Shown: positions 27,678 through 37,263, counted from the stretch's first letter. The stretch is DNA of 64,000 bases from Gemmatimonadaceae bacterium (GCA_016720905.1 JADKJT010000011.1:62001-126000), one strand, 5' to 3'. Translations and numbers: made by a program. Notes: generated from the letters alone by a model not told the origin.

Positions 27678-29771
27678 TTACCGCTCTCGCGGTGTGGGCC
27701 GAGCCGCGATGCTGCGGGAAATCTCCTGCCAGCGTCCCACCAGGCGGATGAAATCGGCGCGATAGCCCTCCGCATCGTCATCGGCAGCGCCGCGTGCCAA
27801 CGACAGCACATCGGCGGCGGTCGCGGAGCCCTTGTATTCGGAATCCCGCAGCAGCATGCCAAACGCCGCCACCGAGGACGCAAAGCGCAGGTCGTCCGAT
27901 GCGCGATCGCGCACGGTCGCGGCGCGCACGGCCTTGGTGATCAAGCGACTGGTGGATTCGCCGGGACGCTTGTAGCGCAGGCTCACGTGCAACAGCTCGT
28001 CGGCGTCGGCGTCCGCGCCGCGCGTCGGTTCCGTCTCCGTGGCATATCGCAGCGGATCACTCTCGCGAACCTTCACGGTGCCCCTCACACCCACCGGCAC
28101 CACCTCGTACAACGCCGTCACCGAATGTCCCGCCCCCATGTCACCGGCATCCTTCTTGTCGTCACGGAAATCCTCATCGCGCAACATCCGGTCTTCATAG
28201 CCGATCAAACGATAGGCAGCCACACGGGCCGGATTGAATTCGATCTGCAGCTTCACGTCATTGGCCACGGTGAACAGCGTGCCGCCCATTTCCTTCACCA
28301 ACACCTTGTTGGCCTCACCAATCTCGTCGATGTAGGCGTAGTTGCCGTTCCCGATCTTCGCGATCTTTTCCATCTTCGCGTCCTGGTAGTTCCCGGTGCC
28401 AAACCCCAGCACGGTCAGGTACGTGCCCTCGGCGCGCCGGCTTTCAATCAGACGTTCCATGGCGGCGTCGCTGCTGGGACCCACGTTGAAGTCGCCATCG
28501 GTGGCCAGAATCACGCGGTTGTTCCCGCCGCGCTCGAAGTGCTCGCGCGCTGTGCGATAGGCCAGCTCCAGTCCTGCGCCACCAGCCGTCGAGCCGCCCG
28601 CTTCGAGGCGATCGATGGCTTCCATGATGCGCGACTTCTCGTCGCCGGACGTGCTGGGAAGCACCAGGCCGGCGGAGCCGGCGTACACCACCAGCGCCAC
28701 GCGATCCTGCGGTCGCAACTGCTCCACCAACAATCGCAGCGACTGCTTGACCAGCGGCAGCTTGTCCGGGCTCTGCATGGAGCCTGACACATCAATAAGG
28801 AACACCAGATTGCTGGGCGGGAGTTTATCCGTTTCGATACGACGGGCCTGCAATGCCACCCGCACCAGCTGGTGCTTTGGCTGCCACGGCGCCGGCATCG
28901 CTTCCGTGGTGATCGCCACCGGGGCATCACCCGTGGGCTGTGCCAGTCGATACGGGAAGTAGTTCACCAGCTCTTCGATGCGCACCGCGTCCGCCGGCGG
29001 CACCTGGCCCTGCGTGATGTAGCGGCGCACGTTGCCGTATGAGGCGCGATCCACGTCCACCGAAAACGTCGAGCGCGGATTGCCCCGCACACCGCGGAAG
29101 GGGTTGTCGGTGATGCGATCGTACTGTTCGCGGTTCCAGTCCACGGAACGCGACGAGTCCATCACGCTTCGCGGACGACGATCTTCGAACCGCCGATCCG
29201 ATTCCTGCGCATTCATCGCGCGTTGACGCATCCCCACACCACCCACGGCCGCCGGACTTGGCATGCTTTTGGCGACGCCGCCGGCGACGCCGCGGCCGAC
29301 GGACATCGCGTCGGTCATCTCTGCTGAGGCCAACGCCTGATTGGTTGCCTGTAGCGCCGCGTCAACGCGGATCGTGTCGGAGGACGCGGTCACCGTTGTC
29401 CTCCACGGCGCGTAACCCAACGTGCGCACGAGGATGGTCAACGTCGCGCCGCGAGGGACCTTGGACAGCGATACTGCATATCGACCATCCGCAGTACTCT
29501 GCGCGGACGCCCCCAAAGTACCGGCGGCCGTGACAGCAACGGACACCCCGTTGAGCCCGCGTTGGGTGGCGGCATCGCGTATCGTGCCGAGCACCACAAT
29601 AGGCTGGCGTTTGGTGACGACGTCGCGAGGTCCTGCGTGCGATGTCATCGGTCGCCAGGCCGCGAGCATGGTCACACCGGCGACGATCAGACAGGTGATC
29701 CGGGCGATGCGAACCCGACGCATGTGGTGATACGGCGACCGGGGCGCGGCGTGTTGTCGACTATTCGACAT
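27678..29771 (-). CDS. Membrane-anchored YfbK-like VWA protein with CarboxypepD_reg-like domain
   Basis: This 697-residue protein has one N-terminal membrane or signal helix ('ITCLIVAGVTMLAAW'). A CarboxypepD_reg-like domain covers about residues 58-130. A linker contains 'GRGVAGGVAKS', shared word for word with the anti-sigma factor encoded just upstream. A YfbK-type N-domain follows ('NPRSTFSVDVDRASYGNVR'), then a VWA domain with MIDAS motif DVSGSM near residue 330 and 'LATDGDFNVG'. The C-terminal DUF3520-like part ends the protein. Proteins of this type bind metal-dependent ligands at the cell envelope. It sits 65 bp after the anti-sigma gene. Confidence 0.88.
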   Translation of the reverse strand: MSNSRQHAAPRSPYHHMRRVRIARITCLIVAGVTMLAAWRPMTSHAGPRDVVTKRQPIVVLGTIRDAATQRGLNGVSVAVTAAGTLGASAQSTADGRYAVSLSKVPRGATLTILVRTLGYAPWRTTVTASSDTIRVDAALQATNQALASAEMTDAMSVGRGVAGGVAKSMPSPAAVGGVGMRQRAMNAQESDRRFEDRRPRSVMDSSRSVDWNREQYDRITDNPFRGVRGNPRSTFSVDVDRASYGNVRRYITQGQVPPADAVRIEELVNYFPYRLAQPTGDAPVAITTEAMPAPWQPKHQLVRVALQARRIETDKLPPSNLVFLIDVSGSMQSPDKLPLVKQSLRLLVEQLRPQDRVALVVYAGSAGLVLPSTSGDEKSRIMEAIDRLEAGGSTAGGAGLELAYRTAREHFERGGNNRVILATDGDFNVGPSSDAAMERLIESRRAEGTYLTVLGFGTGNYQDAKMEKIAKIGNGNYAYIDEIGEANKVLVKEMGGTLFTVANDVKLQIEFNPARVAAYRLIGYEDRMLRDEDFRDDKKDAGDMGAGHSVTALYEVVPVGVRGTVKVRESDPLRYATETEPTRGADADADELLHVSLRYKRPGESTSRLITKAVRAATVRDRASDDLRFASSVAAFGMLLRDSEYKGSATAADVLSLARGAADDDAEGYRADFIRLVGRWQEISRSIAARPTPRER

Positions 29772-29836
29772 GGGAGTCTCCGAGAGAGGAAGCAGCAGAC
29801 AGTGGACGTGCTTACTCTCTGGAGACGCCGCTCACT

Positions 29837-31384
29837 TCACGGCTTGCACATCATCGCATCCGCGGGGGCAAGCCGAATGCGATGTTCACTCATCGCACCC
29901 TCGCGTACCTGGGTCGCGGTGCCTTCCCAGAACTGTCCGCGCAGGGAGAGACGCAACGTCAATCGCGCATCATTCGTTATGGCCGTCGCGGTCACCGACC
30001 CGCGCGCATCCCGTTCCCAAAGTGACAACGTGCGCTCCGTGGGCGAAGGCCATCCGACCAATGCCGCCGATACGGGCGATGACGAGAGGAAATCGTCCGA
30101 CTGGATGGCTCGGGGAAACGAACCGACCGGTCGCGTCGAGCGTGAGGGGCCGTTCGCCAGCACCTCCCAGCAGATCGCTCCCGGTCGTGCCACCTCCTGC
30201 CTGACCGGAGCAGCCTCAGACGCCACGACCACAGCGCCAGGGGCTTGATTCGCTTCCCGGAGTGTCACGCGAGTACGCGTCGTGTCCATGCTTCGTGTGC
30301 TCAAGGCCAGACTCGACGTCGTGTAGCCCAACCGACGTACCTGCAGCGTCGCGGTGTCTGCGGGCGCGCGCAGATCGAACTCGCCTCGGGCATTGGTCGT
30401 AGTACCAATGGTCGTGCCTGAAATGATGACGGCGGCCCCGGCCAGCGGTGTATTCCGCGGATCCACAACGACACCTGAAACCATCCCGCCACCCAACTGA
30501 TCACGCACCGCGCTCTTGGCCACGCCCCCCGCGACACCTCGCCCGCCTACGCCACCGACCGCCACTGGCGGTTGCACCGATGGCACTGCATTCGACGCCG
30601 TCGACAGTGGTGGAGATGCCGGCGCATACGCGCGTGCTGGCATCGCGGCGACCTCTGTCGCCACGTTGACGCGTCGCTCGCGCAACGCCGGATCCGTTTC
30701 CGCGGTGACCGGCTTGTCCCGCGCCCGATCGCGCAACGCCACCGGTGGCAATGAGGGCGACGCACGGTTCGCCGTCGCCGCATCCATCGCCGCTGGCGCG
30801 GCCGCTTCCACCCTGCGTTCCGTCACCACGGGCGCCGATACACCCGCCGCCTGAGGAGCGGACGAACGCATGCGCGTTGAATCAGCGACTACGGGCATCG
30901 CCACCTCGTTGCCCAGCCCTGACCATACATAGGCGCCTCCACCAACAGTGATCAGCAGCGCTGCCGCCGCGCGGAAAGCCGTTTGTCCATACCACGCGCG
31001 ACGCGATCGCGCTGACACAACGTCCACCCGCGTGTGATCCGCCGCGGCCGCGACGATGCGCGACGCCGTCCGCGCCACATCCTCGCGCGACACGACATCC
31101 GCGGGCACCGCATCAAGACCACGCACCACGCGCGACGCCCCGGCGATAAACCCGCGTGCCTCGGCGACCTGACCCTGACACACGGAACAGGTGCTGACAT
31201 GCGCCTCCACGGTCGCGGAGGCAGGCACATTGAACGCGCCGTCGATCCACGCATGAATGGTGCCCTCATCCACGTGCCCGTCCCCCGTGAACGTCGGCAC
31301 CAGTTCGGCGGCGGCCGCGTCATCGCGCGGGGTGATCATCTCATCATCATGAGCCGACACGGGCCCCTCCGGTTTCGTGGCCAT
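29837..31384 (-). CDS. Transmembrane anti-sigma factor with extracytoplasmic CarboxypepD_reg-like domain
   Basis: This 515-residue protein starts behind an AGGA site. The N-terminal zinc-binding anti-sigma motif HVSTCSVC gives His62, Cys66 and Cys69. One membrane helix lies near residues 135-157 ('FRAAAALLITVGGGAYVW'). An extended Ala/Pro/Val-rich linker leads to 'GRGVAGGVAKSAVRDQLGG' and a CarboxypepD_reg-like domain ('VSGVVVDPRNTPLAGAAV') near 305-375. The last 110 residues form another envelope domain. The coding start overlaps the sigma factor gene by 38 bases. It would hold the ECF sigma factor at the membrane until an outside cue releases it. Confidence 0.88.
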   Translation of the reverse strand: MATKPEGPVSAHDDEMITPRDDAAAAELVPTFTGDGHVDEGTIHAWIDGAFNVPASATVEAHVSTCSVCQGQVAEARGFIAGASRVVRGLDAVPADVVSREDVARTASRIVAAAADHTRVDVVSARSRRAWYGQTAFRAAAALLITVGGGAYVWSGLGNEVAMPVVADSTRMRSSAPQAAGVSAPVVTERRVEAAAPAAMDAATANRASPSLPPVALRDRARDKPVTAETDPALRERRVNVATEVAAMPARAYAPASPPLSTASNAVPSVQPPVAVGGVGGRGVAGGVAKSAVRDQLGGGMVSGVVVDPRNTPLAGAAVIISGTTIGTTTNARGEFDLRAPADTATLQVRRLGYTTSSLALSTRSMDTTRTRVTLREANQAPGAVVVASEAAPVRQEVARPGAICWEVLANGPSRSTRPVGSFPRAIQSDDFLSSSPVSAALVGWPSPTERTLSLWERDARGSVTATAITNDARLTLRLSLRGQFWEGTATQVREGAMSEHRIRLAPADAMMCKP

Positions 31385-31874
31385 GCTGTTCCTGCTGCAG
31401 CGCCTCGTACACCTCCACCAGCCGCCGACGTGCGCGCGACAGCGTCGTGCCCACCGAACCCACGGACAATCCCAGCGCCGCCGCGATCTCGTGATAGTCC
31501 AACCCTTCCTCCTTCATCAACAGCGCCACGCGGTCCTTTTCAGCCAACGCATCCACCGCGCGCCGAGCCAGTGCCGCTTCCTGCATGCGCTCCAGCGACG
31601 TCGGCTCCGGTTCGTCTACACGATCGGCCTGTTCGGCCCGCAGCAACTCGAGATGTCGTCGCTGACGTGAGTCCCGTCGCGCTTCATCGCGCACCAGATT
31701 CGTGGCCACCGCAAACAGCCACGACCGTTCGCTGGTGACCGGGCCATGTCGCATGGCGCGCACAAACGTCTCCGACGCCAACTCCTCGGCCAGGTCACGG
31801 TCACCAAGCCGACGAGTCAGATAGCGTACCAGAGGCGCGTGATAGGTGCGGAACAGCCGATCGAGATCGTCCAT
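31347..31874 (-). CDS. ECF-type RNA polymerase sigma factor
   Basis: The start 'MDDLDRLFRTYHAPL' at 31874 gives 175 residues, the normal ECF length; an upstream frame to 31976 adds a basic, unlike stretch. Region 2 is residues 5-75 ('RRLGDRDLAEELASETFVRA', 'SWLFAVATNLVRDEARR'). Region 4 is about 105-155 ('VALLMKEEGLDYHEIAAALGLSVGSV' in part, then TTLSRARRRL). It is paired with the overlapping anti-sigma gene and likely drives its own operon, including the VWA and CarboxypepD_reg genes. It diverges from the BNR propeller gene at 32055. Confidence 0.92.
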   Translation of the reverse strand: MDDLDRLFRTYHAPLVRYLTRRLGDRDLAEELASETFVRAMRHGPVTSERSWLFAVATNLVRDEARRDSRQRRHLELLRAEQADRVDEPEPTSLERMQEAALARRAVDALAEKDRVALLMKEEGLDYHEIAAALGLSVGSVGTTLSRARRRLVEVYEALQQEQHGHETGGARVGS

Positions 31875-32054
31875 CGCCGGGAATGACGTGATACGGCGCC
31901 GCCCGGAGGGGCGTGCGGTCGGTGATACGGAACCTGGTGCTCTGAGGGGAGACGCGCGAGCCTGGCGGACTTGCACATGAGACCCTTGCTGGCGGGCGGC
32001 GGGTGCCCCAACGTCCGGCGAGCCTGCGTCACCGTCCCCTTGTCCGCCCTCGCC

Positions 32055-35000
32055 ATGACGTCCCTTACGAATCGTCGCCCCGCCGTGCCACCCCTGGGTG
32101 TGGCCCTGCTCCTGCTAGTCGCCACCGGCAGCGCCGCGCTCGCCCAGGCCGCGGGCGGTGCCTCCACCACGCTCGCCCCCGCCGATCTGGCCGGACTGCG
32201 ACTGCGCAGCATTGGCCCCGCCTCCATGAGCGGCCGGGTGATCGACATGGATGTGGTCGAATCCAACCCCTACACGTGGTATGTCGGTGGGGCCACCGGC
32301 GGAGTCTGGCGCACCCGAGACAACGGTGTCACGTGGGAATCGCTGTTTGATGCGATGCCGGTGCACTCGGTCGGCGACATCGCCGTGTTCCAGCCGAATC
32401 CGAATATCGTGTGGGTTGGCACCGGTGATCGCGCCAATCGGCAAAGTGTCAGCTGGGGCGACGGCGTGTACAAATCCACCGACGCCGGCAAGACGTGGAC
32501 CAACATGGGTCTGCGCACCAGCAAGCACATCGGGCGAATCGTGTTGCATCCCTCCAATCCCGATGTCGCGTACGTCGCAGCACAGGGGTCGGTGTGGGGA
32601 CCCGGCGGCGACCGCGGCCTGTATCGCACACTCGATGGCGGACGCACCTGGAGCCGCACGCTGCCCGTGGACGACGAAACCGGCGCCACCGACGTGGCGA
32701 TTGATGGCGCCGATCCGCGCATTCTGTATGCGGCCACGTATCAGCGGCGCCGGAGCGCCTTTGGCTTTGACGGTGGCGGTCCCGGCAGCGCCCTCTGGAA
32801 AAGCACCGATGCCGGCGGAACCTGGACCAAGCTCACCGGCAACGGATTGCCCAGCGGCGAGTATGGTCGCATCGGCATCGCCATCTATCGCAAGAACACC
32901 AGCACGGTGGTGGTGAGCATCGAACAAGGCGCGCGCTACAATGCGTCCACGGCGTACATCCAGCGCAAGGCGGGGCTCTATCGCAGCGACGACAAGGGCG
33001 CCACGTGGACCTTCCTGTCCGACTGGAACCCGCGGCCGATGTACGCCAGTCAACCCGTCATCGATCCCAACGACGACACTCGCATCTACATGCTGAATGC
33101 GTACTCGTTCAGCGACGACGGCGGCAAGACGTTCACCGCGCCGCGCACCAGCACGCATGGCGACGATCGATTTGTGTGGGTGGACCCGAAGGACGGTCGT
33201 CACGTCGTGAAGCTTGACGATGGCGGCATCGGCATCAGTTACGATCGTGGCAACAAGTTCCTGTATGTGTCGTCGTTGCCGCTGTCGCAGTTCTATCGCG
33301 TAGCGCTGGACAACGCGATGCCATTCAACGTGTACGGCGGGTTGCAGGACAACGGCTGCTGGACCGGGCCGAGTGCCAGCTGGAATACCAACGGCATCCT
33401 GAACGAGCATTGGTCGCGCTTGTGCGGCGGCGACGGTTTCTGGGCGGTACCCGATCTCAAGCGTCCGGGCGTGGTGTACTCCGGATCGCAGTTCCTTGGT
33501 CTGCAGCGCAACAACACGATGACCTGGGAGGCGCAGGACATCCGCCCCGGCGATCCACAGGGGCATATCTCGGGACGCCGCAACTGGGACACCTGGGGTA
33601 AGCCTGGTGCCTCGCAGGTGCTGGGCAATGCCATGCATCCGGCCAACTGGGATTCGCCCATTGTCGTGTCACCGCACGATACCGGCACCCTGTATGTGGG
33701 TATGCAGCACCTGTTCCGGTCGCGTGATCGCGGCATGACGTGGACGGACTTGGGCGACATGACCACTGGTGTCGACCGGTCAACGCTGCCGTTGATGGGG
33801 CGCCAACCCGGCGAGAATACGTTGTCCATCGACGACGGCGTACCCTACTTCCCGGGCATCGTGTCCCTTGCCGAATCGCCGCGACGCAAAGGCCTGCTGT
33901 TCGCGGGATCGGATGACGGGCGATTCAGCGTGTCGCGCGACGGCGGCGCCACATGGTTGAGCGTCCAATCACGATTCCCCGGGCTCCCTGCCGGTTCGTG
34001 GTTTGCCGGCGTGGAACCGTCGCATCACGCCGACGGCACGGCGTATGTGACCGTTGACAACCACCGCAGCAACGACTTCCGCAACTACGTGTTCATGACG
34101 AAAGATTTCGGGCAGTCGTGGACGTCGATCGTTGGCGACCTTCCCGACGAGCGCGTGGCGCGCACCATTCGCGAAGATCTGCGAAATCCCAACCTGCTGT
34201 ACCTCGCCACGGAATTCGGCGTGTTCATTTCGCCCAATCGGGGTACGCAGTGGATTCCGCTGCGCAACAACATGCCCACGATGCCGTTCAACGACATCGC
34301 CATTCACCCGCGTGACAATGCGCTTGTGCTGGCATCGCACGCGCGCGGCATCTGGATTCTCGACCAGGCCAACGCGCTGCAGGAGCTCACACCACTGGTG
34401 ATGGCCAAGCCGTCGCACCTGTTCACCATGCAGCCGGCGTATCAAATTCGCACCACCAATCTGCGACCGCACACCGGTGACATGATTTTTCGCGGGGAGA
34501 ACCCCGCGACTGGCGCACTGGTGGACTTTTGGATGGCACAGCCTGAAGGCAACGCCACGCTCACCGTGCTCGACTCGACGGGCGCGGTGGTGCAGGCGCT
34601 CAAGCCAACCGTGGCGCGCGGCATCAATCGCGTGGTATGGAATCTGCGCTACGCCGACCTCCCGCTGCGCGGCGGCGGCGGCGAAGACGACGACGCGGGT
34701 CCGCGCAACAGCACACCGGGACCCTTAGTCATGCCGGGCACGTACACCCTCCGATTGGTTGCCGGCGGCGAAACCACCACGCAGCGCGTGGTCGTCCGCG
34801 ACGATCCACGCGTGACCATTTCGCGCGCCGATCGCCGCGCCTGGACAGACTTCCAGCGGCAAATCGCCGCGCTCGTGACGGCGTTCGCGCCAACCGCTGA
34901 TCGCGCCCGTCGCGCCACCGGTCGCGATGCGCAGACCATTGATCTCAAGCGACAGGCGCAGGAACTGATGTCCCGCATCTCGACGTTGTACGGCGCGAGC

Positions 35001-35093
35001 GGGCGATGGACCGGTCGCCCGACCGCCGATCAACGTACGCAGCTCGCCTACTATCGGCAGATGGCCAAGACACTCGATGCTGCCCCGTTCTGA
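32055..35093 (+). CDS. Exported sortilin/VPS10-like BNR beta-propeller protein
   Basis: The chosen ATG gives 'MTSLTNRRPAVPPLG' and a clean signal peptide ending 'GSAALAQAAG'; an in-frame start at 31971 adds 28 residues that spoil it. The 1012-residue protein has Asp boxes TRDNGVTW, STDAGKTW, TLDGGRTW, SDDKGATW and SRDGGATW. It has the same order as the paralogue at 18561, with the late 'INRVVWNLRYADLPL' strand segment and a helical end. It is most likely a periplasmic or outer-surface propeller; hydrolase activity is unproven. The sigma factor gene is divergent, with about 180 bp between starts. Confidence 0.87.
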   Translation: MTSLTNRRPAVPPLGVALLLLVATGSAALAQAAGGASTTLAPADLAGLRLRSIGPASMSGRVIDMDVVESNPYTWYVGGATGGVWRTRDNGVTWESLFDAMPVHSVGDIAVFQPNPNIVWVGTGDRANRQSVSWGDGVYKSTDAGKTWTNMGLRTSKHIGRIVLHPSNPDVAYVAAQGSVWGPGGDRGLYRTLDGGRTWSRTLPVDDETGATDVAIDGADPRILYAATYQRRRSAFGFDGGGPGSALWKSTDAGGTWTKLTGNGLPSGEYGRIGIAIYRKNTSTVVVSIEQGARYNASTAYIQRKAGLYRSDDKGATWTFLSDWNPRPMYASQPVIDPNDDTRIYMLNAYSFSDDGGKTFTAPRTSTHGDDRFVWVDPKDGRHVVKLDDGGIGISYDRGNKFLYVSSLPLSQFYRVALDNAMPFNVYGGLQDNGCWTGPSASWNTNGILNEHWSRLCGGDGFWAVPDLKRPGVVYSGSQFLGLQRNNTMTWEAQDIRPGDPQGHISGRRNWDTWGKPGASQVLGNAMHPANWDSPIVVSPHDTGTLYVGMQHLFRSRDRGMTWTDLGDMTTGVDRSTLPLMGRQPGENTLSIDDGVPYFPGIVSLAESPRRKGLLFAGSDDGRFSVSRDGGATWLSVQSRFPGLPAGSWFAGVEPSHHADGTAYVTVDNHRSNDFRNYVFMTKDFGQSWTSIVGDLPDERVARTIREDLRNPNLLYLATEFGVFISPNRGTQWIPLRNNMPTMPFNDIAIHPRDNALVLASHARGIWILDQANALQELTPLVMAKPSHLFTMQPAYQIRTTNLRPHTGDMIFRGENPATGALVDFWMAQPEGNATLTVLDSTGAVVQALKPTVARGINRVVWNLRYADLPLRGGGGEDDDAGPRNSTPGPLVMPGTYTLRLVAGGETTTQRVVVRDDPRVTISRADRRAWTDFQRQIAALVTAFAPTADRARRATGRDAQTIDLKRQAQELMSRISTLYGASGRWTGRPTADQRTQLAYYRQMAKTLDAAPF

Positions 35094-35109
35094 GCCCGGC
35101 AAGCTCGAC

Positions 35110-35143
35110 GTCTCCCGTCTCCCATCTCCCGTCTCCCGTCTGC
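35110..35143. repeat. GTCTCCC heptanucleotide array
   Basis: Four perfect or near-perfect 7-base units (GTCTCCC, with one ATCTCCC) plus a partial fifth unit fill most of the 58 bp between the BNR gene stop and the deacetylase-like gene start. No hairpin arm is present here, unlike the other two arrays of the family. Confidence 0.85.
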
Positions 35144-35151
35144 ATCCCCCC

Positions 35152-36063
35152 TTGCCCCTCCACTGCTGGTCGTCCGCTGCCTACGCCATCCCCCTCCCCG
35201 ACGGCCATCGGTTTCCGATGGCCAAGTACGCACTCCTTCGCGAAGGGGTGCTGACCGCTGGCCTGCTTCCCCCGGAGCGATTGCATAGTCCATCCCGAGT
35301 TGTGCATGATGATCTGCTGCGGGTCCACACGGCAGCGTACATCGATCACGTCACCAACGGGACGCTGTCGCCGCTGGAACAACGCCGCATCGGATTGCCC
35401 TGGTCACCGGCGTTTGTCGAGCGCGCCTGGCGCGTGGTGCGCGGAACCGTCGAGGCGGCCGAAGCGGCGCTTGAGCATGGGGTGGCCATGAATCTTGCCG
35501 GCGGAACCCATCATGCGTTCCCGGATCGCGGCGAGGGCTTCTGCACGTTCAACGACGTGGCGGTTGCCGTTCGTCGATTGCAGCACCATGGGCGAATTCG
35601 TCGGGCGGTGATCATCGACCTCGATGTGCATCAGGGGAACGGCACCCACGCCTGCTTCGCTGGAGACCCTTCGGTGTACACGTTCAGCATGCACGGGGCG
35701 AAGAACTTCCCGTTTCACAAGGTGGCCGGCACCCTGGATGTCGACCTCGATGACGGGACGGGTGACGAGGTTTATCTCGAGACGCTGGCCACCCACCTCC
35801 CGCGCGTGCTCCACTCGGCACGGGCCGATCTGGTCGTGTACCTTGCAGGGGCCGACCCGCACGAAAACGATCGACTGGGTCGCCTCAACCTGACGTTCGA
35901 CGGATTGCGTCGTCGAGACGCCATGGTGTTGCAGGCCTGCCGGGACATCGGACTTCCCGTCTGCATCACGATCGCCGGCGGGTATGGCCGTGACGTACGC
36001 GAGACGGTCGCTGTTCATCTTGGTACGGTAGCGGTCGCCACCACGTTTACTCTCGCCATTTGA
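35152..36063 (+). CDS. Histone deacetylase/AcuC-AphA family amidohydrolase
   Basis: This protein of about 303 residues has all class II-type HDAC motifs: GGTHHAF (catalytic His pair), GFCTFNDVAVA, 'IIDLDVHQGNGT' (Asp and His zinc ligands), 'YLAGADPHENDRLGRL' (second Asp) and GGYGRD. It removes acetyl or similar acyl groups from amines; in bacteria substrates include acetylpolyamines or acetyl-lysine. I choose TTG at 35152 because the family starts close to 'AYAIPLPDGHRFPMAKY'. The only upstream ATG (35077) lies inside the BNR gene and would force translation of the repeat array. Confidence 0.87.
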   Translation: MPLHCWSSAAYAIPLPDGHRFPMAKYALLREGVLTAGLLPPERLHSPSRVVHDDLLRVHTAAYIDHVTNGTLSPLEQRRIGLPWSPAFVERAWRVVRGTVEAAEAALEHGVAMNLAGGTHHAFPDRGEGFCTFNDVAVAVRRLQHHGRIRRAVIIDLDVHQGNGTHACFAGDPSVYTFSMHGAKNFPFHKVAGTLDVDLDDGTGDEVYLETLATHLPRVLHSARADLVVYLAGADPHENDRLGRLNLTFDGLRRRDAMVLQACRDIGLPVCITIAGGYGRDVRETVAVHLGTVAVATTFTLAI

Positions 36064-36074
36064 GGCCCAGTGGG

Positions 36075-36524
36075 ATGAAGCCGTTCTTCAGTCGAACTGT
36101 TGTGACCGTTGTCGCCCTGGCCGTCCTCGTGGGAGGCTGCTTCGGCAAGGGTCCTCTCGATACCGTCGGTATCGCGACACAACGGGAGTTCTGGCAATCG
36201 CAGAACGCCAAGAATTACACGTACGTCAGCAGTCATTCCTGCGAGTGTACGCCAAACTTTGCCGCGGCACTGCGCGCGACCGTCCGCAACAATGTCATGA
36301 CCGCGCTGGTCGTGGAATCGTCCGGCCAGGCGGTTCCACTCAATTATCGCCCAACCATCGAGGGATTGTTCGACTTCATCGACACCGAGCAGCGCACGCG
36401 CTCGTCGTTGCTCGAAGTGACCTACCATCCCACGCTGGGCTATCCGACACGAATCAAGTACGGCACGCCGGCCACCGATGGCGGCGGCATCATTACCGTG
36501 ACGTCGTTGTCCATCACGCCCTGA
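36075..36524 (+). CDS. DUF6174-like lipoprotein
   Basis: This 149-residue protein has a lipobox 'LVGGC' with the lipid Cys near residue 22. The body 'REFWQSQNAKNYTYVSSHSC' followed by ECTP and 'RATVRNNVMTALV' fits the DUF6174 pattern (a short two-Cys, beta-rich fold) by eye. The role is unknown. It follows the deacetylase gene by 11 bp and ends just before a hairpin terminator. Confidence 0.65.
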   Translation: MKPFFSRTVVTVVALAVLVGGCFGKGPLDTVGIATQREFWQSQNAKNYTYVSSHSCECTPNFAAALRATVRNNVMTALVVESSGQAVPLNYRPTIEGLFDFIDTEQRTRSSLLEVTYHPTLGYPTRIKYGTPATDGGGIITVTSLSITP

Positions 36525-36532
36525 ATGCCAAA

Positions 36533-36560
36533 CGGGGCCCACGCGATTGCGTGAGCCCCG
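36533..36560. terminator. Hairpin terminator between convergent genes
   Basis: The arms CGGGGCCCACGC and GCGTGAGCCCCG pair through an 11-base stem with one unpaired base each side, around a GATT loop. It lies nine bases after the lipoprotein stop and 23 bases before the end of the minus-strand outer-membrane gene, so it could serve both strands. There is no T-run, which is common in GC-rich genomes. Confidence 0.65.
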
Positions 36561-36583
36561 CCGCCATGCGTAACCGCTTCCGG

Positions 36584-37095
36584 CTACTTCTTGGAGCCGA
36601 GCGGAATGGTGACACCGACCTGAATGGGTACGAAGGCCGTGGTCTCGTCATCAATATTGGCCATCAGATACCGCACCACCGCGTAGAGATTCATGTTGCC
36701 GCGCGGTATCGAGAACGCGGCTCCGCCGCCGTAGGCAAGACCGGACTGCGAATCATCGTAGCTCGGGAACTTGTCCGATGAATACTTGTGCTGCAACATG
36801 CCGATGTTGCCGATCAGGGAGACGCCCGGCTTGGTCGCGTCACCAAGTCTATAGGAGACTGTCCCAAGCAATCCGAGCAACGTGGTCTTGTCGCCGTCGA
36901 CATCGGAGTGTGAGTTGCCGCCATAAAGTCCCTGACCACAACCGTAACCCCGCCCCGGAACCCCCGGGCGCCCCCCCGCTAACCCAGCAGAACGCGACCA
37001 GCAACCGTCAACGCCGCCTGTCCCTGCGCGATTTGTGCCGAGCTGCCCAGTGCGACTACTGCCGCGAGTGCGGCCAGTCCACGTCGAAGGAACAT
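36584..37095 (-). pseudogene. Outer-membrane beta-barrel protein remnant
   Basis: A good start at 37095 (GGAGG site six bases upstream) leads into a signal peptide 'RRGLAALAAVVALGSSAQIA', then stops at 36979 after 'AGRVLLG'. A second frame carries the end of a barrel protein: 'GYGCGQGLYGGNSHSDV' from about 36939, 'SLIGNIGMLQHKYSS', 'LAYGGGAAFSIPRGNMNLYA', and 'FVPIQVGVTIPLGSKK' at 36584. The junction is a G-rich stretch (36950-36980). The combined length is about 160 codons with too few strands for a full barrel, so an internal deletion plus frameshift is likely. An intact 98-residue gene from 36880 seems less likely because it lacks a signal. Confidence 0.65.
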
Positions 37096-37263
37096 GAAGC
37101 CTCCAAAAATTGTGAAGACCGGGATCACCTGCACGAATGAGCAGGTCGATTCGCCGGAGGTACTCAAGTGTTTCTGCATCTACGAATATTCGTCAAGCGG
37201 GCTGATCAATAAACAAACTTGGCGTGGCGTGACTTGCCCTGTGTGACTCCCAACAGCCAAGCT

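Noticed and set aside
31875..31976. Longer N-terminus of the sigma factor
   Set aside because: The extra 34 residues are basic and unlike ECF N-termini; the normal start is at 31874.
35077..35151. ATG start of the deacetylase-like gene at 35077
   Set aside because: It lies inside the BNR gene and would translate the heptamer array; the family starts near the TTG at 35152.
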